The translations under genes were made by a program, and so were the position numbers. DNA of 11,862 nt from Loktanella sp. GTDB taxonomy: Bacteria > Pseudomonadota > Alphaproteobacteria > Rhodobacterales > Rhodobacteraceae. The notes beneath the pieces were generated by a model. It was not told the origin of the DNA. It made no database searches and saw only the letters and a program-made list of their open reading frames with translations. Positions 5,682 through 11,862 of the stretch are shown piece by piece. The stretch lies in contig PUNR01000396.1 in NCBI GenBank assembly GCA_003551805.1, forward strand, positions 1 through 11,862, given 5' to 3'. Position 1 is the first letter of the stretch; each line of letters starts with the position of its first letter.

Positions 5682-6134
5682 ATGCAAATGCCTGACACCC
5701 CCCTTCAGCCCGGCCAGTTGCTGGCACGCGGCGTTTGCCGCCACCTGCGCGGCCACGACTTTGTCACTGTCGTGGAACTGGTGCCGATACGCGGGTTGCG
5801 CGTGGATGTGATGGCGCTGGGCCCCAAGGGCGAAATTTGGGTGATTGAATGTAAATCCAGCCGCACTGATTTCATGACAGATCACAAATGGCGACACTAT
5901 CTGGATTGGTGCGACCGGTTCTTCTGGGCCGTCGACAGCGATTTTCCGACCGAACTGCTGCCGGATGATACCGGTCTGATTCTGGCTGACGGCTATGACG
6001 GTGAAATCATCCGCCAAGGTCCCGAATCCCGCTTGCCACCGGCACGGCGCAAGGCGGTCGTGCAGAAATTCGCCCGCCATGCCGCCATCCGCGCGCAGAT
6101 TGCGCGCGATCCGGGGTCTGTCAGCGTTTTTTAA
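5682..6134 (+). CDS. mmcB: MmcB family DNA repair protein (PD-(D/E)XK-like)
   Basis: The 150-residue protein matches the MmcB-like family, named for mitomycin C sensitivity and linked to DNA damage repair in alphaproteobacteria. The core is R-V-D-V-M-A-L-G...E-I-W-V-I-E-C-K-S-S-R-T-D-F, with D42, E56 and K58 placed as in PD-(D/E)XK nuclease folds. It is followed by K-W-R-H-Y-L-D-W-C-D-R-F-F-W-A-V. Biochemical activity is inferred, not shown. The open frame continues upstream to 5568, but that part has no family match and overlaps the structured segment. The ATG at 5682 (or 5688) gives the usual length. Neither start has a Shine-Dalgarno sequence, so the mRNA may be leaderless or have a very short leader. 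The last 14 nt overlap the convergent DUF6324-like gene. The upstream GTTC repeats suggest SOS control. Confidence 0.88.
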   Translation: MQMPDTPLQPGQLLARGVCRHLRGHDFVTVVELVPIRGLRVDVMALGPKGEIWVIECKSSRTDFMTDHKWRHYLDWCDRFFWAVDSDFPTELLPDDTGLILADGYDGEIIRQGPESRLPPARRKAVVQKFARHAAIRAQIARDPGSVSVF

Positions 6135-6312
6135 GCGCGCGTGCAGCCTGCGCCGCCGCACGAATTTCATCGGCGATTTCTTCGGCTTCTTCAGGTTCGA
6201 AATCCATCGGGATCTCGGTGCTGCCTGCCTCGATGAAAATACGGACCATGCCCAATTCGGTCGGCCCGATCTGCATATTCGCCTCGATATCGCGTTCGTT
6301 GTTGATACCCAT
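6121..6312 (-). CDS. DUF6324-like small acidic protein
   Basis: A 63-residue protein starting M-G-I-N-N-E-R-D-I-E-A-N and containing Q-I-G-P-T-E-L-G-M-V-R-I-F-I-E-A, then D-F-E-P-E-E-A-E-E-I-A-D-E-I, with an Ala/Lys/Arg tail. I recall this pattern as DUF6324, a short Rhodobacterales family with no known function. The layout looks like a small beta sheet followed by one acidic helix. The frame is open further upstream to 6414, but the ATG at 6312 has a good ribosome site (AAGGAAAA) and gives the normal length. It converges with mmcB, and the two coding ends overlap by 14 nt (6121-6134), so there is no room for a terminator between them. It is divergent from the tRNA-His unit. Confidence 0.82.
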   Translation of the reverse strand: MGINNERDIEANMQIGPTELGMVRIFIEAGSTEIPMDFEPEEAEEIADEIRAAAQAARALKKR

Positions 6313-6408
6313 GGTGTTTTCCTTGCTGGTTTTACCCTGCGTACAGCGCGCGGCAATCGGTTGGCAAGGGCAGGGCGCGATGATCTGTTGAAATCCCCCG
6401 GCTAGGAC

Positions 6409-6437
6409 TTGCAATCATGCGGGCATGCGGCTAAATC
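6409..6437 (+). promoter_or_regulatory. sigma-70-type promoter of tRNA-His
   Basis: TTGCAA (6409-6414) and TAAATC (6432-6437) are separated by exactly 17 nt. The predicted start near 6444 is about 4 nt before the mature tRNA 5' end at 6448, typical spacing for a tRNA gene that needs only RNase P trimming. Confidence 0.6.
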
Positions 6438-6447
6438 CCGCGTCAGT

Positions 6448-6524
6448 GCCGCCTTAGCTCAGTTGGTTAGAGCGCTTGATTGTGGATCAAGAGGTCGCTG
6501 GTTCGAGACCAGCAGGTGGTACCA
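6448..6524 (+). tRNA. tRNA-His (GTG), without encoded G-1 and with A73
   Basis: A 77-nt cloverleaf including an encoded CCA. The acceptor stem pairs GCCGCCT (6448-6454) with AGGTGGT (6514-6520), with two G.U pairs. The anticodon stem CTTGA/TCAAG flanks a loop with anticodon GTG at 6482-6484. The T arm is GCTGG-TTCGAGA-CCAGC. The base before the acceptor is T, not G, and the discriminator (6521) is A, not C. Most bacterial tRNA-His have G-1 opposite C73 as the identity element for HisRS; a subset of Alphaproteobacteria has lost both, and this gene fits that group. Confidence 0.97.
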
Positions 6525-6535
6525 CCCCCCTTTTT
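6515..6535 (+). terminator. possible tRNA-His 3' end signal
   Basis: GGTGGTACCACC (6515-6526) is a perfect 12-nt palindrome spanning the acceptor 3' strand and CCA, followed by CCCC and five T (6531-6535). The hairpin cannot close without a loop and would compete with the cloverleaf, so termination here is only suggested by the T-run. The next gene starts 29 nt later and could share the transcript. Confidence 0.3.
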
Positions 6536-6563
6536 CACGCCGCAGATGTTGACGGAGTATCCG

Positions 6564-7595
6564 ATGGGGCCGACCCTGATTACCTTCCAGATTGGTGCCA
6601 ACCCGCCGCCGCGGCTGGACAAGGCACTGGGCCGTGATGTGCCGGATGATGCCGCGCTCAGCCGGTCACGTCTGGCGCGTCTGATCGCGGACGGTTCTGT
6701 CGCTGTGGACGGTGTGGTTGTCACCGACCCGCGCTTTCGGATCACCGAAGGCGCCGAAGTCGCCGTCACGGTAGAGGTCGCCGTCGAAAGCCATATCGTC
6801 GCCGAAGATATCGCGCTAGAGATCGTCTATGAAGATGACGATCTGGTCGTGATCAACAAACCCGCAGGCATGGTCGTCCATCCTGCCCCTGGCACGCCCG
6901 ATGGCACGCTGGTCAACGCGCTGATCCATCATTGCGGTGACAGCCTGTCCGGTGTCGGCGGGCTGAAGCGCCCCGGCATCGTGCACCGGATCGACAAGGA
7001 TACATCCGGCCTGCTTGTCGTCGCCAAATCCGACCGCGCGCATCACCATCTGGCCGACCAATTTGCCGCCCATACCGTCGAACGCCGCTATGTCGCCGTC
7101 TGCTATGGCGTGCCCGACGCCAACGACCCGCGCCTGCACGGGATCAAGGGCACATCGTTCGAGCCTGGCAATATCCTGAAAATCCAGACCATGTTGGGCC
7201 GGCACCGGACTGACCGGCAGCGGCAGGCGGTCTCATTCACCGCAGGGCGCCATGCCGTCACGCGGGCGCGAATCCTTGCCCCGCTTGGTGTTGTGCCAGT
7301 GGCTGCGCTGATCGAATGCTGGCTGGAAACCGGTCGCACCCACCAGATCAGGGTGCATATGGCCCATTGCGGCCATGCCTTGATCGGTGATCCCACCTAT
7401 GGCGGCCGGCGCAAAATGTCGCCTAAGGCAGTGGGCGACGCCGGTGTTACCGCTGTCGCAACATTCCCGCGGCAGGCGCTGCATGCGGCCAGCCTTGGTT
7501 TCGTGCATCCTGTGACCGGTGATTTCCTGGAATTCGAAGCACCGTTACCGCAGGATATCTGTGATCTTTTGGGCGCTTTGGGCCACGCGGTCTGA
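6564..7595 (+). CDS. RluA/RluD-family 23S rRNA pseudouridine synthase
   Basis: The 343-residue protein has an N-terminal S4 RNA-binding domain (about residues 14-75: R-L-D-K-A-L, S-R-S-R-L-A-R-L-I-A-D-G-S-V-A-V-D-G). The catalytic domain follows, with V-I-N-K-P-A-G-M-V-V-H-P-A and the active-site motif H-R-I-D-K-D-T-S-G-L-L (H141, catalytic Asp144). Later come E-T-G-R-T-H-Q-I-R-V-H and G-D-P-T-Y-G-G. The family isomerises uridines in 23S rRNA. The S4 domain and length favour the RluD type (helix 69), but site specificity cannot be read from sequence alone, so I give no symbol. The frame is open from 6480, inside the tRNA. The ATG at 6564 follows GGAG at good spacing, while the ATG at 6546 has none. 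The gene lies directly downstream of tRNA-His. A small stem at 7610-7625 after its stop has no T-run. Confidence 0.92.
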   Translation: MGPTLITFQIGANPPPRLDKALGRDVPDDAALSRSRLARLIADGSVAVDGVVVTDPRFRITEGAEVAVTVEVAVESHIVAEDIALEIVYEDDDLVVINKPAGMVVHPAPGTPDGTLVNALIHHCGDSLSGVGGLKRPGIVHRIDKDTSGLLVVAKSDRAHHHLADQFAAHTVERRYVAVCYGVPDANDPRLHGIKGTSFEPGNILKIQTMLGRHRTDRQRQAVSFTAGRHAVTRARILAPLGVVPVAALIECWLETGRTHQIRVHMAHCGHALIGDPTYGGRRKMSPKAVGDAGVTAVATFPRQALHAASLGFVHPVTGDFLEFEAPLPQDICDLLGALGHAV

Positions 7596-7690
7596 AATAT
7601 CGGATCGCATGTGCGTGAGCGCACAAAAACTTTCCTCGTAAAACTGAACTGAATGGTTCATCTTGCGTTAAGTAGATGCAGGTAAGGTGA

Positions 7691-7719
7691 CTTGAAATAT
7701 CGCGCTTCGCGATCATATC
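7691..7719 (+). promoter_or_regulatory. candidate rpoH promoter with internal palindrome
   Basis: CTTGAAA (7691-7697) is a good -35 for both sigma-32 and housekeeping sigma. A weak -10-like CATATC (7714-7719) lies 16-17 nt on. The spacer contains a perfect palindrome, ATCGCG-CTT-CGCGAT (7699-7713), which could be an operator or chance. A second inverted repeat, TGAAC-N6-GTTCA, is at 7645-7660. The leader would be about 30 nt to the GTG start. An autoregulatory heat-shock promoter would suit rpoH, but the -10 is not a clear sigma-32 match. Confidence 0.35.
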
Positions 7720-7756
7720 CATGTTAAGCCTTTATACATAACGGAGGGCAACAGCA

Positions 7757-8653
7757 GTGAGCGACTATAAAAATTTACCGGCACCGTCACCGGAAGGTGG
7801 CTTGAACCGTTACATGCAGGAAATCCGTAAGTTTCCGATGCTGGAACCGGAAGAAGAATATATGCTGGCCAAACGCTGGGTGGACCACGAAGACACCGAA
7901 GCGGCGCATAAGATGGTGACATCGCATCTGCGACTGGCGGCAAAAATTGCCATGGGCTATCGCGGCTACGGCCTGCCACAGGCCGAGGTGATATCAGAAG
8001 CGAACGTAGGCCTGATGCAAGCGGTCAAACGCTTTGACCCTGAAAAGGGCTTTCGTCTTGCGACCTATGCGATGTGGTGGATCCGTGCCTCGATTCAGGA
8101 ATATATCCTGCGTTCGTGGTCTTTGGTGAAAATGGGCACGACATCGGCGCAGAAAAAGCTGTTCTTCAACCTGCGCAAAGCGAAAAACCGCATTGGTGCG
8201 CTGGAAGAAGGTGACTTGCGTCCCGAAAACGTCAAACAGATCGCCACCGATCTGGGCGTGACCGAAGATGAGGTCATCTCGATGAATCGGCGCATGTCGG
8301 GTGGCGACGCGTCGCTGAATGCGCAGATCGGGTCTGACGGTGAAGGGTCGATGCAATGGCAGGACTGGCTGGAAGACGACAGCGCCAACACCGCCGCCGA
8401 TTACGAGGAACACGACGAACTGGACGCACGCCGCGCCTTGTTGGCCGAAGCGATGACCGTGTTGAACGACCGTGAACGCGACATTCTGGTCCAGCGCCGT
8501 CTGGCCGATGAAACCATCACGCTTGAAGACCTCAGCGCGCAATATGACGTCAGCCGCGAACGGATTCGCCAGATCGAGGTCCGTGCCTTTGAAAAACTGC
8601 AAACGCGGATGCAGGAACTGGCCCGCGAAAAAGGCATGCTGGAAAACGCCTGA
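7757..8653 (+). CDS. rpoH: RNA polymerase sigma-32 factor RpoH
   Basis: RpoH directs RNA polymerase to heat-shock promoters (chaperones, proteases). The 298-residue protein shows the sigma-70 family layout. Region 2 is at about 56-117 (H-L-R-L-A-A-K-I-A, D-P-E-K-G-F-R-L-A-T-Y-A-M-W-W-I-R-A-S-I-Q-E-Y-I). The RpoH box Q-K-K-L-F-F-N-L-R lies at 132-140; it is diagnostic of sigma-32, is absent from other sigmas, and is a site of chaperone/FtsH control. Region 4.2 is at about 254-285, with helix-turn-helix D-V-S-R-E-R-I-R-Q-I-E-V-R-A. The start is GTG at 7757 after GGAGG at 9-nt spacing. Many Rhodobacterales carry two rpoH paralogues (rpoHI and rpoHII). Which one this is cannot be settled here. 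A strong terminator follows. Confidence 0.96.
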   Translation: MSDYKNLPAPSPEGGLNRYMQEIRKFPMLEPEEEYMLAKRWVDHEDTEAAHKMVTSHLRLAAKIAMGYRGYGLPQAEVISEANVGLMQAVKRFDPEKGFRLATYAMWWIRASIQEYILRSWSLVKMGTTSAQKKLFFNLRKAKNRIGALEEGDLRPENVKQIATDLGVTEDEVISMNRRMSGGDASLNAQIGSDGEGSMQWQDWLEDDSANTAADYEEHDELDARRALLAEAMTVLNDRERDILVQRRLADETITLEDLSAQYDVSRERIRQIEVRAFEKLQTRMQELAREKGMLENA

Positions 8654-8680
8654 GTTTCCCAGCCACCCAACGTATCTAGC

Positions 8681-8713
8681 ATCCCCGTCGGAGCCTCCGG
8701 CGGGGATATTTTT
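8681..8713 (+). terminator. rho-independent terminator of rpoH
   Basis: A 12-bp stem, ATCCCCGTCGGA (8681-8692) with TCCGGCGGGGAT (8696-8707), has one G.U pair and a GCC loop and is followed by five T (8709-8713). It sits 28 nt after the rpoH stop. Its 3' arm is also the start of the GCCTCCGGCGGGG repeat element. Confidence 0.85.
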
Positions 8714-8736
8714 GCTCGGACGATGGGAAAGGGGCG
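8693..8736 (+). repeat. GCCTCCGGCGGGG 3'-flanking repeat, copy 1
   Basis: It starts GCCTCCGGCGGGG, continues ATATTTTTGCTCGGA and ends AGGGGCG. It matches copy 2 (9772-9819, minus strand) across the conserved head, the TATTT...GCT-GGA block and the AGGGGCG end. Both copies lie in sense orientation just after a gene (here rpoH). I recall this motif as very frequent downstream of genes in Rhodobacterales, where its GC-rich head often forms the terminator arm. Confidence 0.6.
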
Positions 8737-8790
8737 TGGCTTTGCCGGGCGGATAGCGCTAACATTTGCAAAATTACGGGAGAGAACCAA

Positions 8791-9765
8791 ATGAAACCGA
8801 TCCGTTGGGGTGTTCTGGGCGCCGCGAACTTTGCCCGCCAACATATGGCACCAGCCATCCACGCCGCCAAAGGGGCAGAGCTTTATGCGCTCGCCACATC
8901 CAGCCCAGAGAAGGCCGCCGATTTTGCAGCCTTTGCGCCAGCGATCAAACTGCATCAAAGTTATGATGATTTATTGGCTGATCCGGCCATCGATGCCGTC
9001 TATATTCCGCTGCCCAACCATTTGCATGTGGAATGGTCGCAAAAAGCGCTGGCTGCAGGCAAACACGTGCTTTGCGAAAAGCCGATGGGTCTGGCTGCGG
9101 CTGATTACGACAAGCTGATTGCAGCGCGCGATACCTCCGGTCAGCTTGCCGCCGAGGCATTCATGATCGTGCATCACCCGCAATTCGCCCGTGCGCGCGA
9201 ACTGGTGCAGGGCGGTGCGGTTGGCAAGCTGGTGCATGTTGATGCGACGTTCAGTTTTAACAATGGCGGCGATGCCACCAACATCCGCAACCGCCCTGAA
9301 ACCGCAGGCGGTGCCATGCGCGATATCGGCGTCTATGTGATGGGGGCCGCGCGTTTTGTGACAGGGCTGGAACCCGACACCATCCCATTTGCCAATCTTA
9401 CGCTGGAAAACGATGTCGATGTCTTCGCGCAATTCGCTGCAAACTTTCCCGGTTTCGCCTATTCAGCGGTGGTGTCGATGCGGATGCACCCGCGCCAGCA
9501 AATCACTTTCCACGGCGATCAAGGTGTGTTGCGGCTGACCTGTCCGTTCAACGCCAATGTGTTCGACACAGCCGAGCTGACGCTGGAAACCGACGGTCAC
9601 ACCATCACCACCGAACGCTGGCCCGCCGTGAACCATTACATCCTTCAGGTCGAAAACTTTGGCAAAGCGATCCGGGGCGAGGCCGATTACCCATGCCCGC
9701 TGGAATTTTCCCGCGGCACGCAGGTGATGATGGACATGGTTTTTGCGAAAAGCGCGCAAGGCTAG
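8791..9765 (+). CDS. Gfo/Idh/MocA family NAD(P)-dependent oxidoreductase
   Basis: A 324-residue two-domain dehydrogenase. The N-terminal Rossmann fold begins W-G-V-L-G-A-A-N-F-A-R (residues 6-16) and includes V-Y-I-P-L-P-N-H-L-H and the family hallmark C-E-K-P at 95-98, with Lys97 the catalytic-type lysine. The C-terminal alpha/beta domain has G-G-A-M-R-D-I-G-V-Y at 173-182, the usual D-x-G-x-(H/Y) substrate-site element, here with Tyr. Members oxidise or reduce sugars, inositols and related polyols. The sequence is nearest in feel to NADP-dependent D-xylose/dimeric dihydrodiol dehydrogenase-like members, but the substrate cannot be read. There is a good ribosome site (GGGAGAG) before the ATG. 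It appears monocistronic: it follows the rpoH terminator and converges with the GNAT gene 69 nt beyond. No sugar-catabolic or transporter neighbours give a clue. Confidence 0.9.
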   Translation: MKPIRWGVLGAANFARQHMAPAIHAAKGAELYALATSSPEKAADFAAFAPAIKLHQSYDDLLADPAIDAVYIPLPNHLHVEWSQKALAAGKHVLCEKPMGLAAADYDKLIAARDTSGQLAAEAFMIVHHPQFARARELVQGGAVGKLVHVDATFSFNNGGDATNIRNRPETAGGAMRDIGVYVMGAARFVTGLEPDTIPFANLTLENDVDVFAQFAANFPGFAYSAVVSMRMHPRQQITFHGDQGVLRLTCPFNANVFDTAELTLETDGHTITTERWPAVNHYILQVENFGKAIRGEADYPCPLEFSRGTQVMMDMVFAKSAQG

Positions 9766-9771
9766 TCCCTG

Positions 9772-9819
9772 CGCCCCTTTCACCTTCTTATTTCCAGCAA
9801 ATACTCCCCCGCCGGAGGC
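9772..9819 (-). repeat. GCCTCCGGCGGGG 3'-flanking repeat, copy 2
   Basis: On the minus strand it begins GCCTCCGGCGGGGGAGTATT at 9819, continues TGCTGGAAATAAGAAGG and ends AGGGGCG at 9772. It lies 15 nt beyond the GNAT stop in sense orientation, filling nearly all the 69-nt gap between the convergent genes. The head can form only a short CGCC-TCC-GGCG hairpin, so it is a poorer terminator than copy 1. Confidence 0.6.
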
Positions 9820-9834
9820 GTCCTGCCGCTGCTG

Positions 9835-10308
9835 TCATAGCGCAAGCTTCAAGATATGCTGCGGCCCGAAACCGCCATCCATATATTGCGCGCCGGTGTC
9901 AATGAACCCGCCCGCCAGATAGGCGCGCCTTGCTGCGGGGTTGCGCAGGTTGACTGTCAGCATGATCGCCTCGGCCGTGGGATAATGGTCCGCCAGATAG
10001 TCTGGTAATTGCGCGCAGCAGGCCTTGGCGATGCCGCGCCCTTGCAGCTGCTGGTCGACCAGAAAGGTCCGCAAGCCATAGATCGTGCTAGCGGCAAACT
10101 GGTGATGCAGATGAAACGCCCGATCGATGCGGAACATACCCGCGACCCGGTCGTCGGCGTGGATCACATGGATGTCGATGCGCGGATCATCCAGGTCGAT
10201 CACCTCGGACGGCTGCCCCGAGAAATTGACCTGTTCCGCGCTAACGCTAATCCCCCGCAACGCGTTCTGCGTTGCGGGGGTCATTGGCGCGATACTGACC
10301 TGCGTCAT
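9835..10308 (-). CDS. GNAT family N-acetyltransferase
   Basis: A 157-residue acyl-CoA-dependent acetyltransferase. The acetyl-CoA-binding motif A is present as L-R-T-F-L-V-D-Q-Q-L-Q-G-R-G-I-A-K-A (Q-x-x-G-R-G-x-A type, about residues 79-96). Motif B follows as L-T-V-N-L-R-N-P-A-A-R-R-A-Y-L-A-G-G-F, ending with the usual aromatic C-terminal strand. The acceptor substrate cannot be deduced. No signal peptide is seen, so it is presumably cytosolic. Its ATG overlaps the stop of the upstream M3 peptidase gene (ATGA), so the two are co-transcribed and coupled. A role in modifying a peptide or amine product of the peptidase is possible but unsupported beyond context. Copy 2 of the 3' repeat follows the stop. 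Confidence 0.88.
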   Translation of the reverse strand: MTQVSIAPMTPATQNALRGISVSAEQVNFSGQPSEVIDLDDPRIDIHVIHADDRVAGMFRIDRAFHLHHQFAASTIYGLRTFLVDQQLQGRGIAKACCAQLPDYLADHYPTAEAIMLTVNLRNPAARRAYLAGGFIDTGAQYMDGGFGPQHILKLAL

Positions 10309-11862
10309 TCTTCCATGGCCTCCAATTCGTCGATCATGCTTTCGATCAGCGAAAGGCCCTTGTCCCAGAACGCAGGGTCTGATGCATCCAGCCCGAACGG
10401 TGCCAGCAATTCCTTGTGATGCTTGGACCCGCCTGCGCGCAGCATGGCAAAATATTTGTCGCGGAAATCGGCGTCGCCTTCCTCAAACACCGCATAAAGC
10501 GCGTTCACCAGACCGTCGCCAAAAGCATAGGCATAGACATAGAAAGGCGAATGCACGAAATGCGGGATGTATGACCAGAAGGTTTCATAGCCATCGACGA
10601 AGTCAAACACCGGCCCAAGGCTTTCGGCCTGCACCGACATCCACAGTGCGTTGATATCATCGGGCGTCAATTCGCCCTCCGCGCGGGCGGCGTGCAGCTT
10701 GCATTCGAAATCGTAAAACGCGATCTGACGCACGACCGTGTTGATCATATCCTCGACCTTGCCCGCCAGCAGCACCTTGCGATCCTGTTTGGTCTTGGCG
10801 TTGTCCAGCAATTGCCGGAAGGTCAGCATCTCCCCGAACACCGATGCCGTTTCCGCCAGCGTCAGCGGGGTGGATGACAAAAGTTCACCCTGTTCGGCGG
10901 CCAGCACCTGATGCACGCCGTGGCCCAATTCATGCGCCAGCGTCATCACATCACGCGGTTTGCCAAGGTAATTCAGCATCACATAAGGATGCACGGTGGT
11001 CACGGTCGGATGGGCAAAAGCGCCGGGTGCCTTGCCGGGTTTGGCGGCGGCGTCGATCCAGCCTTTGTCGAAAAAGGGCTGTGCCAGTTCCGCCATTTTC
11101 GGATCAAATCCCGCATAGGCGGTCATCACCGTTTCACGCGCTTCGTCCCAACCGACAATACGGGTCTGTTCCATGGGCAAAGGCGCGTTGCGGTCCCAGA
11201 CCTGCATCCGGTCCAGCCCCAGCCATTTCGCTTTCAGCGCGTAATAGCGGTGCGACAGGCGGGGGTAGGCGGCAACGACTGCATTGCGCAAAGCCTCGAC
11301 CACTTCGGGTTCGACATGGTTGGCCAGATGCCGCGCGGCCTGCGGGCTGGGCATCTTGCGCCAGCGATCCTCGATCTCTTTTTCCTTGGCGAGCGTGTTA
11401 TGGATGCGGGCAAAGGTTTTCAGGTTTTCGGCGAACACGGCGGTCAGGGCATGGGTCGCCGCCTCGCGCTTGGCGCGGTCCTGATCGGTCAGCAGGTTCA
11501 GGGTTTCTTCCAGACCCAGCACATCGGTATCGACGACGAATTCCAGACCGGCCATGGTTTCGTCAAACAGCCGGTTCCATGCCGCGGCACCGACGGTGGA
11601 TTGGTCGTGCAGGAATTGTTCCAGTTCGTCGGATAACTGATGCGGCTTCATCGCACGCATCCGGTCAAAGACGGGTTTATAGCGGGCAAGATCCGCGTTC
11701 GCGGCCAGAAGTTCTGCTAGATGTTTGTCATCTAAGCGGTTGAATTCAAGTCCATAAAACACCAAAGGTGTGGTAAAGCGTGTGATCTTGTCCTGACAAT
11801 CGGCCATGAATTTGGCGCGGCTGCTGTCGGTCGTGATCTGGTAATAACGCAGGCCCGCATAG
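10305..11862 (-). CDS. M3 family oligoendopeptidase (PepF-like), N-terminus outside window
   Basis: A cytosolic zinc metallopeptidase that cuts short peptides. The 518 visible residues are open to the right edge: the frame continues upstream of the ATG at 11807 with ...Y-A-G-L-R-Y-Y-Q-I-T-T-D-S-S-R-A-K-F. That stretch belongs to the family, so 11807 is not the start; roughly 80-90 residues are missing from a usual length near 600. The zinc motif H-E-L-G-H is at visible residues 310-314 (10920-10934), followed by L-A-E-T-A-S-V-F-G-E, whose Glu is the third ligand. Other M3/PepF features are H-P-Y-V-M-L-N-Y-L-G-K-P before the zinc site and the tyrosine-rich F-Y-V-Y-A-Y-A-F-G-D-G-L near the C-terminus, used in substrate binding. 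Length and motifs fit the M3 'clade 3' oligoendopeptidases. It is coupled to the downstream GNAT gene by an ATGA overlap. Confidence 0.95.
   Translation of the reverse strand, partial: YAGLRYYQITTDSSRAKFMADCQDKITRFTTPLVFYGLEFNRLDDKHLAELLAANADLARYKPVFDRMRAMKPHQLSDELEQFLHDQSTVGAAAWNRLFDETMAGLEFVVDTDVLGLEETLNLLTDQDRAKREAATHALTAVFAENLKTFARIHNTLAKEKEIEDRWRKMPSPQAARHLANHVEPEVVEALRNAVVAAYPRLSHRYYALKAKWLGLDRMQVWDRNAPLPMEQTRIVGWDEARETVMTAYAGFDPKMAELAQPFFDKGWIDAAAKPGKAPGAFAHPTVTTVHPYVMLNYLGKPRDVMTLAHELGHGVHQVLAAEQGELLSSTPLTLAETASVFGEMLTFRQLLDNAKTKQDRKVLLAGKVEDMINTVVRQIAFYDFECKLHAARAEGELTPDDINALWMSVQAESLGPVFDFVDGYETFWSYIPHFVHSPFYVYAYAFGDGLVNALYAVFEEGDADFRDKYFAMLRAGGSKHHKELLAPFGLDASDPAFWDKGLSLIESMIDELEAMEE

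Noticed and set aside
7610..7625. TGTGCG-TGAG-CGCACA hairpin after the pseudouridine synthase gene as a terminator
   Set aside because: It is followed by an A-run, not a T-run, and the stem is only 6 bp.
10844..11743. Long plus-strand open frames opposite the M3 peptidase
   Set aside because: Low-complexity Arg/Pro/Ser-rich translations typical of antisense GC-rich coding DNA; the minus-strand frame carries the HELGH zinc site.

Overview
The window looks like chromosome from an alphaproteobacterium of the Rhodobacterales, most likely the Roseobacter group. This rests on: the gene order ribE - hypothetical - ribB - ribH - nusB; a RibB with a RibA-like tail that has lost its cysteines; a DUF6324-like miniprotein; an MmcB-type protein; a tRNA-His with A73 and no encoded G-1, a known alphaproteobacterial oddity; and two copies of a GC-rich 3'-flanking repeat (GCCTCCGGCGGGG...TATTT) that I recall as common in this order. 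GC content is moderately high and codon usage looks even throughout. I see no transposase, integrase, phage or CRISPR signal. Most of the window is core housekeeping sequence.

Layout. 1-1463 (minus): the end of a capsule operon, kpsS followed by the first codons of kpsC, the two Kdo transferases that start the capsule glycolipid linker. 1600-4963 (plus): the riboflavin operon ribE, an unknown gene, ribB, ribH, then nusB. Most junctions overlap by 1-4 nt; the exception is the 91-nt gap before ribB, which carries a perfect palindrome. 5110-5421: a small two-span membrane protein. 5420-5588: a non-coding stretch with several nested helices, a candidate structured RNA. 5682-6134: mmcB (DNA repair), preceded by LexA-box-like GTTC repeats, converging with a 63-residue DUF6324-like gene (6121-6312, minus). 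6409-6535: a promoter, tRNA-His and a T-run. 6564-7595: an RluA/RluD-family pseudouridine synthase. 7757-8653: rpoH, with a strong terminator. 8791-9765: a Gfo/Idh/MocA oxidoreductase. 9835-11862 (minus): an M3 oligopeptidase, truncated at the window edge, followed by an overlapping GNAT acetyltransferase.

How the genes work together. RibB makes the four-carbon unit, RibH condenses it to lumazine and RibE converts lumazine to riboflavin. The GTP cyclohydrolase II and RibD steps are not in the window. NusB is co-transcribed at the end of the operon. The tRNA, pseudouridine synthase and rpoH form an RNA and stress-response block. KpsS and KpsC act together at the inner membrane.

No wholly new system is evident. 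The parts least explained by known families are the structured segment at 5420-5588, the conserved-looking unknown gene inside the riboflavin operon, and the small palindromic and 3'-flanking repeats.
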